Notes: generated from the letters alone by a model not told the origin. Numbered from the stretch's first letter, positions 7,812 to 16,821 are shown. The stretch is DNA of 64,000 bases from Micromonospora luteifusca (GCF_016907275.1 NZ_JAFBBP010000001.1:4268001-4332000), one strand, 5' to 3'. Numbers and translations are program-made.

Positions 7812-8929
7812 GCGAAGAGCTCACCGCGGTCGTAGAAGTCCATCCAGGCAGGCTCACGGTCTTTGTCGATGCGCTGGAACTGGTCGCTCGCCTTGCCGAG
7901 TGTTTTCACGGCAGTCTGGTAGTCGCCGAGTGCCGCGATTGAAGCTGCCTCCGCGCCCCAGAGCAGGGCCTTTAACGCTGGCGTGGCGTGCGACCCGAGT
8001 TGTGCATGAGTGAGTTGCATTGTCGCTAGGGCATCCCGGTTGTGCCGTAGGTGTTGAAGCTGCTTGGCCTGTGCGTATCGCATCATCGCGACCAGCAGGA
8101 CGTTTCCAGCAGTCAGCACCGCTCGCTCCCCGGCGACGAAGTGCCGTTGCGCGTCGGCATGCCTACCCGCATCGAGCGCGGTCCAGCCAGCCAGTTGCCG
8201 AGCTGTCGCCACCGCTTCAATCAGGGGCGGAGTGAGCCCAACTGGGTGCGACCAATCAAGCATCCGGTACACCGACTCGGCGAACCGGGCCACCTCCCGA
8301 TAGAGCAGACCACCCCCGCTTTCGCGGTCCACCGACCGGTACAGCTCCAGGACTGCGTTTAGTCGGGCGACATCCGTTGTGCCGATACGCCGAGGTTGGA
8401 CAATCCCGCTGCCACCGAGCAGGCCCGCACCCGTAGCGACAGCGGCGATACCAGCCAAAAGCGTTCGCCTACCCTCATCCGGGCCACCGTCGAGCTGGTC
8501 GGCCGCGGCGCGGTTGACGTCGATCGCCTCGCCCGCGCGTCGGGGTCGACCTGGGAGGGCGAACCAGAGGCACGCTGCTGGTATCCCGAGTAGCCCTGCC
8601 CAGTGCGCCAACCGATCCAGATGCACCAGCGGCGGGCCGTTCTCCACCCGACTGAGTTGCGCTTGCGTGATCCCCAGCCACCCCGCCACCACGGTCTGCG
8701 GCAACGCGACCCTCCCGTGGTAGGGATGGCATCGGTAGGCCCGGATCACCCGCCCCAGATGCCGCTCGGCGAGGGCCCGCCGCACCGGCTCGTGATCCCA
8801 AAAGCTCGCAGGCACGACCGGGGGACGGCTCAACCGGTCCCGCTCGGCGGCCTGGCACGGCGTACACCGTCCGCTGTCGTTGTCCCGGGCCAGCCGTCCG
8901 CCGCACCGGGGGCAGTGCGCGTGTGTCAC
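7469..8929 (-). CDS. XRE-family regulator with N-terminal zinc ribbon and TPR-like C-terminus
   Basis: A 486-residue actinobacterial regulator. The N-terminus carries a zinc-ribbon pattern (Cys6, Cys9, Cys22, Cys25), then a helix-turn-helix at about 77-98 (VVAGWLGITQAQLSRVENG), a short hydrophobic stretch after residue 150, and a long alpha-helical region with TPR-like spacing to the end. Such proteins are common in Streptomyces/Micromonospora and often sit beside flavoprotein or redox genes, as here. Start is GTG 8929. The gene appears full length; the IS110 element lies just past its stop, and the IS transposase frame runs 340 bases antisense into it, which could affect expression. Confidence 0.8.
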   Translation of the reverse strand: MTHAHCPRCGGRLARDNDSGRCTPCQAAERDRLSRPPVVPASFWDHEPVRRALAERHLGRVIRAYRCHPYHGRVALPQTVVAGWLGITQAQLSRVENGPPLVHLDRLAHWAGLLGIPAACLWFALPGRPRRAGEAIDVNRAAADQLDGGPDEGRRTLLAGIAAVATGAGLLGGSGIVQPRRIGTTDVARLNAVLELYRSVDRESGGGLLYREVARFAESVYRMLDWSHPVGLTPPLIEAVATARQLAGWTALDAGRHADAQRHFVAGERAVLTAGNVLLVAMMRYAQAKQLQHLRHNRDALATMQLTHAQLGSHATPALKALLWGAEAASIAALGDYQTAVKTLGKASDQFQRIDKDREPAWMDFYDRGELFAQYGRVYRDMARRESKHASEAVRWGKESIAAFGPANVRSTVLNEVGLCSALFLADEPEQALAVGARVLEKSQAMSSKRVIDRIVNLRRDVARHRKLPEVVAFERTLAARAAMAA

Positions 8930-9113
8930 CGGGAACCTCGCATGCGCAGGTGGCTCCGTCCGTCTCGCCTCATTGAGCCTATCTATTGAACCGGCTTCTT
9001 GGCAGTGCGGTATACGTGGCGCGTATATCGACGACGCTCACACGCTGATCGGTGCTGCTGGCGGGTTCACCCACGCCAATCGAGCAGCTCGACAACGGCG
9101 GCCACGATCTCCC

Positions 9114-9632
9114 TCAAGAGCGGCGAGCCGAGCGCAGCGCCTCGATGACCACGCCCCAACGATCCGGCCCATGCATAAGGTTGAGCGGGTTCCCTTCAGC
9201 GACGACAACGCCGGCCGCCCGCAGAACCGCCAGGTGACCCGCGTACGCCGGATGCGCGGCCAGCTCTGTCTTGGTGTGCGGGAAGGCAAAGATCGGTAGG
9301 CCCGCGCCCAGCGACTCGTTGAGAACGCCGAGCGCCAACGTGTCGTTGATGCCCAACGCCCATTTCGTCACCGTGTTGAACGTGACCGGCGCGGCCACCA
9401 CCACATCAGCAGGCGGATGCGGTTCCGGGTCGCCGGGCATGCGCCATTCGACGCGTACGAGATAGCCGGTCTTGTTTTGCAACGCCGCCCGGTCGAGCCA
9501 TGGCGCGGCGGTCGGGCTGACGATCAGGCACACCTGCCACCCGTCGGCGAGCAGCAGTTCGACCAGTTCGTCGATGTGTTCCGCCGGACCGGCGGCGCAG
9601 ACGACCAGATACAGCACCGGGCGTTCCGTCAT
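9114..9632 (-). CDS. Flavoprotein, phosphopantothenoylcysteine-decarboxylase-like (HFCD family)
   Basis: A 172-residue single-domain flavoprotein. Residues 80-102 (AAPVTFNTVTKWALGINDTLA) match the FMN-binding AAPxTxNTxxKxAxGIxDNLA signature of HFCD enzymes, which decarboxylate C-terminal or thiol-linked cysteine groups. It is too short to be the bifunctional Dfp/CoaBC, and actinomycetes use stand-alone copies of this type beside XRE regulators, so the substrate is unknown. Start ATG 9632. It precedes the XRE gene on the same strand (184 bp) and is divergent from the globin-type reductase. Confidence 0.75.
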   Translation of the reverse strand: MTERPVLYLVVCAAGPAEHIDELVELLLADGWQVCLIVSPTAAPWLDRAALQNKTGYLVRVEWRMPGDPEPHPPADVVVAAPVTFNTVTKWALGINDTLALGVLNESLGAGLPIFAFPHTKTELAAHPAYAGHLAVLRAAGVVVAEGNPLNLMHGPDRWGVVIEALRSARRS

Positions 9633-9852
9633 GCCCGCAGTCTGCCCGACGCGACCGATGCCGAGTCGAGCGCATACCGATCACGTATGCCACCGATGAT
9701 CACCATGACATGCCGTTTCACCTGGTCAGTGGCGACAGTCGTCGCATGGCCCGGGGCGGGCGCTCGGCCCCGGGGCTGCGCCGGCCCTCAACGGCGCAGC
9801 TCCGTCCCGCCCGCCCCGGTGCCAATCGATCCGTCAACGCCTTGGAGCCGGC

Positions 9853-10950
9853 ATGTCCACCCTGATCGACGACGACCGTCCGGCTCGCGTGAACCTGGCC
9901 ACCGCCTGGGCGTCGGTCGACGTGCGGGCCGCAGGCGACTTCTGGTGCACGCTCGAAGATCGTCGACCTGGGCTGCTCCCGCATCGCGACGCGCCGCTGT
10001 TCTTCACTGCGCTGGGCCAACTCATGGTCGGCGAGGATGACCCGGCGAGCCAGGCGGCGCTGCTCCTGGTGCTCGGCCGCGCGTACCGTCACTTCGACCT
10101 GCTCCCATACTCCACCACCATCGGCGACGCGCTGCTCGCCACGGTGGCCCGCCATGCACCGCATCCACTGTGGGCGACGGCCGGGGAGCGCCTCCTGTGC
10201 CGCGCCACGCGCGCCGTCCGTCGCGCCGTCGCCCAGGTCGGCGACGGCCCGGCCTGGTGGCACGTCCAGGTGATCGGCTACGAACGGCCGTCGCCCGACA
10301 TCGCCATCCTGACGGTACGTCCCTGGCGGCGACTGCCCTTCCAGCCAGGCCAGGCGGTTCCGGTCTGCACACCGCGCCTGCCGGGGCACTGGCGCTGGCT
10401 CTCACCGGCCAACGCCCCACGCCCCGACGGCACCGTCGAGCTGCACGTCCGCGCCGTACCCGCCGGGACCGTCTCCCACCGCCTGGTCCATGAGGTACGC
10501 CCCGGTGAGCTGCTCTGGCTCGGCCCACCCGGCAACACGGGCCTGAGCCTCGATCCGGCGCGCACCGGCAATCTGCTGCTCGTCGCCGGCGGTACCGGCC
10601 TGGCGCCACTGCGCGCCCTCGTCGAGCAGGTCGCCGCCGCACCGGACGGTCGGCGGGTGACGCTGATCGTCGGTGCGCGCGCCTTCACCGACCTCTACGA
10701 TGCGATCGCCCTCGACAAGCTGCAATGTGCCCATGAACGGCTGACCATCGTGCCGGCGTTGTCCGACGACCCCTGCGCCGAACCGGCCGAGCAGGGCAAT
10801 GCCCTGACCATCGCGCTCCAACACCACCAGCCCGGCCAGGACATCTACCTCTGCGGCCCACCCGAAATGCTCGCCGCCGCCCGGCCGCGGTTGCGCTCCC
10901 TCGGCATCCCCGCCGCACGCATCCACCTGCCCGAAGGCTTCACCCGCTGA
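9853..10950 (+). CDS. Globin-like / FAD-NAD oxidoreductase (flavohemoglobin-like)
   Basis: A 365-residue protein built like a flavohemoglobin. Residues 10-130 form a globin-like domain in which His80 (GRAYRHFDLLPYSTTIG) aligns with the haem-ligating proximal His of Hmp. Residues 135-245 are a ferredoxin-reductase FAD domain and 250-365 a NAD domain with AGGTGLAPLRALV and CGPPEML. Flavohemoglobins convert nitric oxide to nitrate with NAD(P)H. The FAD site is altered: the usual RxYS motif is WRWLSPAN, so flavin binding may differ. It is divergent from the flavoprotein gene, with a 220 bp gap that must hold both promoters. Family assignment is good; NO dioxygenase activity is inference. Confidence 0.75.
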   Translation: MSTLIDDDRPARVNLATAWASVDVRAAGDFWCTLEDRRPGLLPHRDAPLFFTALGQLMVGEDDPASQAALLLVLGRAYRHFDLLPYSTTIGDALLATVARHAPHPLWATAGERLLCRATRAVRRAVAQVGDGPAWWHVQVIGYERPSPDIAILTVRPWRRLPFQPGQAVPVCTPRLPGHWRWLSPANAPRPDGTVELHVRAVPAGTVSHRLVHEVRPGELLWLGPPGNTGLSLDPARTGNLLLVAGGTGLAPLRALVEQVAAAPDGRRVTLIVGARAFTDLYDAIALDKLQCAHERLTIVPALSDDPCAEPAEQGNALTIALQHHQPGQDIYLCGPPEMLAAARPRLRSLGIPAARIHLPEGFTR

Positions 10951-11124
10951 TGGATCGCCTACCGCAGTCGACCCAAGCCGAGAGCCACCGTATGAAGAGC
11001 TCCATGCATACCTGGCAGACCTGAGCGGCCAGGATTCGGCATGAGGACTGGCCGCACGTTCGATGACATCCCGAATACGGATTGCGGGGCCACGGATGAG
11101 GGCCCACGCCGGTAGCGTCCGGGG

Positions 11125-11529
11125 ATGCCCGACACCGCGCACGAGGACTTGCTGACCGGCTTCACTGCTCCCCAGCCATACACCACGGAGACAGTCGCCG
11201 ACGCTCCCCGCGCAGCCGGAGTGCACGTCGTCCTCGACGGCGGCGTGGTCATCTATGTCGGCCGAACCAGGCGGGGTCTGCGGCAACGCCTCCAACAACA
11301 CCTGACCGGCAACCGCGAGTCGTCGGTGCTGCACGACCAGGTTGGCCAGCTTCTCGACACGCCGGGCAACACGACGTCGGCCGCCGACATCGCCGGCTGG
11401 CTGGGCCGGTGTGAGGTCCGCTGGCAGGAGACCGACAATCCGGAGGGTACGAAGGAAGCCCTGGTCCTAGCCCTGAAGCCGCGCTTCAACCGGCAGGTGC
11501 CAAAGCCGCGCCACCCAACCGACGCTTAG
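11125..11529 (+). CDS. GIY-YIG-domain protein, stop codon formed at IS junction
   Basis: A 134-residue protein whose core is a GIY-YIG-like nuclease fold: GVHVVLDGGVVIYVGRTRRG, then LRQRLQQHL, and near the end EALVLALKPRFNRQ, where the family metal-binding Glu falls. GIY-YIG enzymes cut DNA; stand-alone small ones are mostly uncharacterised. The TAG stop at 11527-11529 consists of TA from the probable IS target duplication plus the first base of the IS5-like element, so the original protein may have ended elsewhere. ATG 11125 follows a GTCCGGGG stretch with no strong ribosome site. Confidence 0.65.
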   Translation: MPDTAHEDLLTGFTAPQPYTTETVADAPRAAGVHVVLDGGVVIYVGRTRRGLRQRLQQHLTGNRESSVLHDQVGQLLDTPGNTTSAADIAGWLGRCEVRWQETDNPEGTKEALVLALKPRFNRQVPKPRHPTDA

Positions 11530-11573
11530 AGGTCGCGCGGAATGGTGGGGTTGATCGGCGTGCCTGAACGGAT

Positions 11574-11639
11574 GCAGGCACAGAACTGGTGATCATGAAG
11601 GTGCTTACGCTCCGTGATCAAGGGAAGTTCTGTGCCTGC
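11574..11639 (+). promoter_or_regulatory. Inverted repeat able to sequester the transposase start
   Basis: GCAGGCACAGAACT (11574-11587) and AGTTCTGTGCCTGC (11626-11639) are perfect 14-bp complements. The 3' arm contains the proposed GTG start at 11632. Any transcript entering from outside the element would fold and hide the start, a known way for insertion sequences to limit transposase made by read-through. Confidence 0.5.
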
Positions 11640-12474
11640 CATCCCAGCATGGCTGATCGAGCCGTTGTGGGTCCAGTTCGCCGCGCTGCTACCCGAGCGG
11701 CCTACCTACCAACCGGCGCATCCGTTGGGCTGTCACCGCAGGCGGGTCGATGACCGGATCGTGTTCGACAAGCTGGTCCAGGTACTGCGGTTCGGCTGCT
11801 CGTATGAGGCGATCGCCGATGCCACCTGCTCGGCCACCACGATCCGCGGCCGTCGTGACGAGTGGATCCGCCTCGGGGTCTTCGCCCAACTCAAACAGAT
11901 CCCGGTGGACGCCTACGACCGGCTCGTCGGCCTGGTTCTGGACGACATCGCGGTGGACGGCTGCATCACCAAGGCCCCCGGCGGCGGTGAGGTCGCCGGA
12001 CGGTCCCCGGTCGACCGGGGCAAACAGGGAATGAAACGCTCCACGATGGTCGACGGCTACGGCATACCCCTCGGCCGGGTCCTGGCCGGCGCGAACCGCC
12101 ACGACTCACCGCTGCTGGCACCCACCCTCGACCGGCTCGACGACCTGGGCCCACTGCCCGAGACCATCACCGTGCACCTCGACGCCGGATACGACTCCGC
12201 GGGCACCCCCACGCTGCTGGCCGAACGCGGCCTGACCGGCAAGATCGCCCACAAGGGCGACAAGGCACCCATCCAAGCCAGCCAACGGTGGCACGTCGAA
12301 CGAACCAACAGCTGGCACAACGCGTTCAACCGGCTCCAACGCTGCTACGAACGAACCAAGAAGGTCATCGACGCGTTCTTCGACCTCGCCGACGCGATCA
12401 TCACCGTCCGCAGCCTCATACGCCGTACATGGACCCTCTACCGGTGGGACAACCGACCCACCCGTCGCCCCTAA
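11632..12474 (+). CDS. IS5-family DDE transposase
   Basis: A 280-residue DDE transposase. An N-terminal DUF4096-like region (EPLWVQFAALLPERP) is followed by a helix-turn-helix-like segment (YEAIADATCSATTIRGR). Catalytic acids are in DDIAVDG, HLDAGYDS and HVERTNSW (the glutamate), with the typical RTKKVIDAFFDLADAIITVR tail. GTG 11632 was chosen because AAGGGA lies about 7 bases upstream and homologues begin with a Pro-Ala-x-Pro start; GTG 11614 is also in frame. The coding frame is undamaged. Confidence 0.85.
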   Translation: MPAIPAWLIEPLWVQFAALLPERPTYQPAHPLGCHRRRVDDRIVFDKLVQVLRFGCSYEAIADATCSATTIRGRRDEWIRLGVFAQLKQIPVDAYDRLVGLVLDDIAVDGCITKAPGGGEVAGRSPVDRGKQGMKRSTMVDGYGIPLGRVLAGANRHDSPLLAPTLDRLDDLGPLPETITVHLDAGYDSAGTPTLLAERGLTGKIAHKGDKAPIQASQRWHVERTNSWHNAFNRLQRCYERTKKVIDAFFDLADAIITVRSLIRRTWTLYRWDNRPTRRP

Positions 12475-12498
12475 CCACCCATCCCACGCGAGCCCTTA

Positions 12499-12904
12499 CA
12501 AGCTCTGTGCAGGTCATCCCGTCGGTTTCGGCCCGCGATTGCGACGATTGCGACCCTTGGCGGCCATCCCTACGCGGCTGCCGCTGGACGCTCCCGTCCG
12601 GCGCGGTTGCTGTCACACAGCCGCCCGCCTCGCTGGGCTGCCGACACTGCCTTGCCGCAAGGCGGATGGCGGGCTCTGGGTGTTGTCGACCAGTGGCGAT
12701 GCCTACCGATCTTCGTCCAGGGCCCGCCATCCGTAGGCAAGGATCGCAGCCGCGGTCAGCGCTTTCGTTGACTTCTGGTTGGCGACGCCCGACTAGCTAG
12801 GCCACTCCTGCCGATCATGAAGCCAGGTGACGGCGGGTGACATATCCGGCAGGGATGACAGCGGTTTTGTCTCGGGGGTTTCGCCGCTATGAGGTGTCGA
12901 CCGG
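12499..12904. other. Gap with no recognisable gene
   Basis: About 400 bp between the IS5 right end and the 3' end of the serine hydrolase gene. Short open frames exist on both strands but none has a family motif or ribosome site. One minus-strand stretch (ALTAAAILAYGWRALDEDR, about 12715-12771) looks protein-like but stops at once, so it may be the remnant of a lost gene. Confidence 0.4.
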
Positions 12905-14014
12905 TCAGCCGCAGAAGGCCTTGTCCAGGAGCGTGTTGACGGCGTCGTCGAGGTCGCTGCGGAAGTCGGGGGTGAGCGCGACCGTGACCTGGTGGTGTGT
13001 GTCCTGGGTGGAGAACGCCCAGGACTGGTAGGTCAGGGCATCGCCGTCGTGTCCGTATATCCGGGTCCCGCAGGTGGTGACCCGCCAGGCTAGACCGAGC
13101 CCGTAGGTCCTGCCCTGGACAGCTGGTGTCGTCATTTCGTCGAGCAGGTGACGCGGCAGCAGGTGCTCGTTGAGCAGTGCGGCGAAGAACCGGTTGAGGT
13201 CCGTCGTGGTGGAGATGATCTCGCCGCCGGCGCCCATGACGGTTGGATTCATCTGCGTGTAGTCGAGGAGGTCGCCGTCCTGCGTTATCGGTACGTAGCC
13301 GCGCGGGTGCGGTCCGGGAATTCGGGGCGAGGTCCCTGGCAGTGAGGTGCTGTGCATCCGCAGCGGCCGGATGATACGGCGCTCGATTTCTTCGCCGTAC
13401 GACCGGCCGGTCACCTGTTCGACGATTTGGCCGAGCAGCAGATAGCCGGTGTTTGAGTACGCGAAGGTCGAACCCGGCGGCTCGGAGGTCGGGGGGTTGG
13501 CCACCGCCCGCGCAACGAGTTCGTCTGGGGTCCAGGTCCGCCACCGGTTGTTCAGGAACTCCGGGCTAGGTGGCATTGGCAGTGTGCGCAGGTAGTCGTA
13601 CAGTCCGCTGGTGTGGTTGAGAAGGTGGCGCACGGTGATGCGGTGACCGTCTGGGACGGCTCCGGGTAGCCACGCCTCGACCGGGTCGTCGAGTTGCAGC
13701 CGACCCTCGGCAACGAGCTGCAGGACGACGGTAGCGGTAAATGTTTTCGTGATGCTGCCCGCCCGGAACCGGCTGTGGACCGGGACTGCCCGAGTCGTGT
13801 TCAGTTCGGCGACACCGCTGGTGCCTCGCCACACGCCATGCTCGTCGCGCACCTCCACCAGCGCGCCTACCGCGCCAGCGGCTACGACCTGGTCCAATCG
13901 TCTTTGCAATTCGACGCGGTCCGCTTCCTTTGGCGCGGCAGTGGCCGCGGTTGGTGCCGCCAGCACCGCCAAGGCTGTTGTCGCGGTCACCAGTGCCTGA
14001 AGCACTTGCTTCAT
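12905..14014 (-). CDS. Secreted serine hydrolase, D-Ala-D-Ala carboxypeptidase/class C beta-lactamase fold
   Basis: A 369-residue exported protein with a Sec signal peptide (residues 1-26, cleavage near ATAA). The three active-site motifs of serine beta-lactam-recognising enzymes are present: SITK (87-90, nucleophile Ser87), YSN (186-188) and HDG (322-324, the usual HxG/KTG position). It resembles the Streptomyces R61 DD-peptidase and its esterase relatives more than true resistance lactamases. It probably acts on cell-wall stem peptides or related D-amino-acid amides outside the cell. Transcribed opposite to the kinase/regulator pair downstream; not in an obvious operon. Confidence 0.85.
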   Translation of the reverse strand: MKQVLQALVTATTALAVLAAPTAATAAPKEADRVELQRRLDQVVAAGAVGALVEVRDEHGVWRGTSGVAELNTTRAVPVHSRFRAGSITKTFTATVVLQLVAEGRLQLDDPVEAWLPGAVPDGHRITVRHLLNHTSGLYDYLRTLPMPPSPEFLNNRWRTWTPDELVARAVANPPTSEPPGSTFAYSNTGYLLLGQIVEQVTGRSYGEEIERRIIRPLRMHSTSLPGTSPRIPGPHPRGYVPITQDGDLLDYTQMNPTVMGAGGEIISTTTDLNRFFAALLNEHLLPRHLLDEMTTPAVQGRTYGLGLAWRVTTCGTRIYGHDGDALTYQSWAFSTQDTHHQVTVALTPDFRSDLDDAVNTLLDKAFCG

Positions 14015-14137
14015 TCAGTCTCCCTGTGTGCAGTTCGTCAATGATGAGTTTGCTGAGGTAGTACGACGGATGTATTCGGAATGCCCTGGTTCTCCCTTCG
14101 ACCGCGGTCGGGGTTGACCGCTCGCTGCGCATCTTCT

Positions 14138-14761
14138 TCATGCGGCGTATGGGAGCGGCCGAACTCTCGGTCGGGCCATGCGGCGGGTGGTCCGCCGGCG
14201 GGTCAGTTTGATGGCGCCCCCGAACGCGAGCGACAGGCCGAGGCCGACGGCGAGGCCGAGCAGGGGGTTCTCGACGAACGCTTCGCCGCCCAGGAAGCCC
14301 AGCCCTGCGGTGTATGCGGCCCAGGCCAGCGCCGCGATTGCCGAGGCTGGGCTGAACCGCGACAGCGGTAACCGGGCCGTGCCGCAGGCGGCGTTCATCG
14401 TCACGCGGCCGCCCGGCAGGAATCGGGAGGTCACGATCAGCAGGCCGGCACGGGAATTGAGTTGCTGGCCCGCCGCAGCGACCGTCTGGCTGACGTGCTG
14501 TGAGCGGTTGATCAGCCGGGGGCCGAAGACGCTGCGGCTGAGGCCATACGCGAGGTGGTCGCCGATGAAGACGCCCAGGGCGGTGGCCGCTACGACCAGC
14601 GACAGGCTCGGCGTGCCAGTGTGAGCGAAGACGCCGGCCGCCAGGACCGCCGCCTCGGACGGGATCATCGGGACCACGCCGTCCAGGCTGCTCAAGCCCG
14701 CCAGCAGCGGGTAGAGCAGCGGCGACGTCATCACCGGGCCGACCAGTGTCATCAAGTCCAT
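14138..14761 (-). CDS. DedA-family membrane protein
   Basis: A ~207-residue DedA/SNARE-associated membrane protein with four to five hydrophobic helices. Typical family features are the SLDGVVPMIPSEAAVL segment near the N-terminus, GDHLAYGLSR, and the conserved SRFLPGGRVTMNAACG motif with the essential Arg. DedA proteins are lipid scramblase-like transporters for carriers such as undecaprenyl phosphate. ATG 14761 (MDLMTLVG) was chosen over an upstream in-frame ATG at 14869, whose extra 36 residues are hydrophilic and unlike the family. Divergent from the kinase gene at 14894. Confidence 0.85.
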   Translation of the reverse strand: MDLMTLVGPVMTSPLLYPLLAGLSSLDGVVPMIPSEAAVLAAGVFAHTGTPSLSLVVAATALGVFIGDHLAYGLSRSVFGPRLINRSQHVSQTVAAAGQQLNSRAGLLIVTSRFLPGGRVTMNAACGTARLPLSRFSPASAIAALAWAAYTAGLGFLGGEAFVENPLLGLAVGLGLSLAFGGAIKLTRRRTTRRMARPRVRPLPYAA

Positions 14762-14893
14762 GCGTTGAAGCGTGGGTGCGGGGCACCGGCTAGGGCGTCG
14801 GTCTGCGGTGCCGTTGCGGGTCACCCCCGGGTACGGGGTCGTATACCTCTGCAGTTGGATGCCGCGCATGGCTGATTTAGGTACGGTCGCCGC

Positions 14894-16150
14894 GTGACGG
14901 TGCGCTCGGGTTCAGACCAGCGGCAGGGCCCGCCGGTGCCCGCGGGTGTGAACCACAGGCACCGCCGGCCGGGGCTATCGTGGCTGCTGTGGTGGCTGGT
15001 CACGGGCCTGCTCGCGCTTGCAGCGCTTCCCCTCAACGTGGCGCTGGGCGCCGTGAAGTTCGACGTGCCGCCGCTGGTCGCCTTCGTGGCGGGCATCGGG
15101 CAGAGCACCGCTCTGATCCTGATCGTGGTCCGGCCGAGGGCGGCGACCGAGCTTCAGTTCCTGGCCGTCGCTGTGTTCGCGGTGGCCATTCCGCCCGACT
15201 CGCAGTCGACCTGGCCGCTGACGGTGCCGGGCATGTTCACCTTGATCGCGCACATCGGCCTGATCGCCGCCCATAAAACCCGGCGGGCGGCGCTCACGAC
15301 ATGGTGGGCGAGCACGCTGCTGCTCACACTGGTGGTGCTGTTCGATCCGCGTGGCCGGTCCCTCACGGACGGGCTGACGATGATGATCCTCTACCCGTCG
15401 TTGTCCGCGATCGTGCTCGGTGTCGTGCTGATGTCCCGCCGCTGGAGGGAGATCCGCCGGGAACTCGCCGACGCGCGGCACGATGTCGAGGTCGAGCACA
15501 GCCAGCGGGCGATCGCCGAGGAGCGCACCCGCATCGCGCGCGAATTACACGACGTCGTTGCGCACAGCATGTCCGTGATCCACATGCAGGCCACCTCGGC
15601 GTCGTACCGAATCAAGACCCTGGACCCAGACACGAAGGATGAGTTCGTGCGGATCGCCGCCGGCGCGCGGTCGGCGATGCGTGAGATGCGGCACGTGCTG
15701 GCGGTGCTGCGCGACGAGAGCGCGGACGCCGAGCTGACACCGGTGCCTGACCTGGGCCGGCTGGCGGAACTGGTTGAGTCGGCGGGGCGCGCGGGTGTGC
15801 CCGTCGAGGTGCACGTGACCGACGCCGTACGGGCGACCGTGCTCCCGGAGAGTGTTGCCCTGACCGCCTACCGGATCATCCAGGAGTCGCTGAGCAATGT
15901 CATTCGGCATGCACCCGGCGCGCGCACGGCGATACACCTTGGCCTTGAAGGTGCTGATCTTGTTCTGTCCGTCGTGAACGACGCGGCGGCGCAGCCAGCC
16001 GAGCCTATGGAGGCGCCCGGCCGGGCCAGTCACGGACTGTCGGGGATGCGCGAGCGGGTCCGGCTGGTAGGAGGATCCTTGGAGATCGGCCCCCGCGACG
16101 AAGGTGGCTACCGGATCGCGGCGCGGCTGCCGGCCGGAGGCCACGAGTGA
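14894..16150 (+). CDS. NarL-type sensor histidine kinase
   Basis: A 418-residue kinase with five to six membrane helices (about 28-180), a dimerisation helix with the HisKA_3 phosphoacceptor His219 (ARELHDVVAHS), and a compact HATPase domain ending in GLSGMRERV...GGSLEIGP. It autophosphorylates and passes phosphate to the adjacent regulator, which it overlaps by GTGA. No extracellular sensing domain is visible, so it probably senses through the membrane. Starts at GTG 14894. Confidence 0.9.
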   Translation: MTVRSGSDQRQGPPVPAGVNHRHRRPGLSWLLWWLVTGLLALAALPLNVALGAVKFDVPPLVAFVAGIGQSTALILIVVRPRAATELQFLAVAVFAVAIPPDSQSTWPLTVPGMFTLIAHIGLIAAHKTRRAALTTWWASTLLLTLVVLFDPRGRSLTDGLTMMILYPSLSAIVLGVVLMSRRWREIRRELADARHDVEVEHSQRAIAEERTRIARELHDVVAHSMSVIHMQATSASYRIKTLDPDTKDEFVRIAAGARSAMREMRHVLAVLRDESADAELTPVPDLGRLAELVESAGRAGVPVEVHVTDAVRATVLPESVALTAYRIIQESLSNVIRHAPGARTAIHLGLEGADLVLSVVNDAAAQPAEPMEAPGRASHGLSGMRERVRLVGGSLEIGPRDEGGYRIAARLPAGGHE

Positions 16151-16821
16151 TCCGCACGCTGATCGTGGACGACCAGTCGATGATCCGGGTGGGCATCCGC
16201 GCGATCCTTGAGTCGCAGGACGACATCACGGTCGTCGGCGAGGCGGAGGACGGCCGGCTCGGCATCGAACGGTGCCGCAGCCTTCGCCCTGATGTCGTCC
16301 TGATGGACGTCCGAATGCCGGTGCTGGACGGACTGGCCGCAACGACTGCCCTGCTCGGGCCGGAACGCACCGAAGGGCACACGCCGCGGGTGCTCATGCT
16401 GACAACGTTCGACCTGGACGACTACATCTATGCCGCCCTGCGAGCCGGCGCCAGCGGCTTCCTGCTCAAGGACAGCGAGCCCGATGACCTGCTGCGGGCC
16501 GTTCGCGTAGTCGCCGGCGGCGAGGCGTTACTGGCACCCAGCATCACCCGCCGACTCATCGAGAACTTCGTCGAGGCCAGGCCACGGCAGCCGGCCGGCG
16601 CCACAGCGCTCAACGGGATCACCGACCGTGAGCGAGAAGTGCTGCGCCTGATGGCACTCGGCATGTCGAACGCCGAGATCGCCGCCTCGCTGTTCATCGC
16701 CGAGCAGACCACCAAGACGCACGTGAGCCGAATCCTGCAGAAACTTGGCCTCCGCGACCGCGTCCAAGCCGTAGTCTTCGGCTACGAAACCGGCCTCGTC
16801 ACCCCCGGCAGCCAAGTCTGA
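16147..16821 (+). CDS. NarL/FixJ-family response regulator
   Basis: A 224-residue regulator. The receiver has the acidic pair DD (8-9), phosphoacceptor Asp54 (VLMDVRMP), the Thr of MLTTFD and the Lys of LLKDSEP. A LuxR-type helix-turn-helix follows (ITDREREVLRLMALGMSNAEIA...TTKTHVSRILQKL). It starts at a GTG overlapping the kinase stop, so the two are co-translated. No transporter lies beside this pair, unlike the two other such pairs in the window; DedA upstream or a gene elsewhere may be its target. Confidence 0.9.
   Translation: MIRTLIVDDQSMIRVGIRAILESQDDITVVGEAEDGRLGIERCRSLRPDVVLMDVRMPVLDGLAATTALLGPERTEGHTPRVLMLTTFDLDDYIYAALRAGASGFLLKDSEPDDLLRAVRVVAGGEALLAPSITRRLIENFVEARPRQPAGATALNGITDREREVLRLMALGMSNAEIAASLFIAEQTTKTHVSRILQKLGLRDRVQAVVFGYETGLVTPGSQV

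Larger units (their letters stand above)
11529..12495 (+). mobile_element. IS5-family insertion sequence, apparently intact
   Basis: The left tip GAGGTCGCGCGGAATGGT (11529-11546) and the inverted right tip (ending at 12495) match at 13 of 18 positions. The tips are flanked by TTA on both sides (11526-11528 and 12496-12498), a plausible 3-bp target duplication. A single DDE transposase fills the element. The right tip of a decayed relative at 17387 is also followed by TTA, supporting this boundary. Confidence 0.75.
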
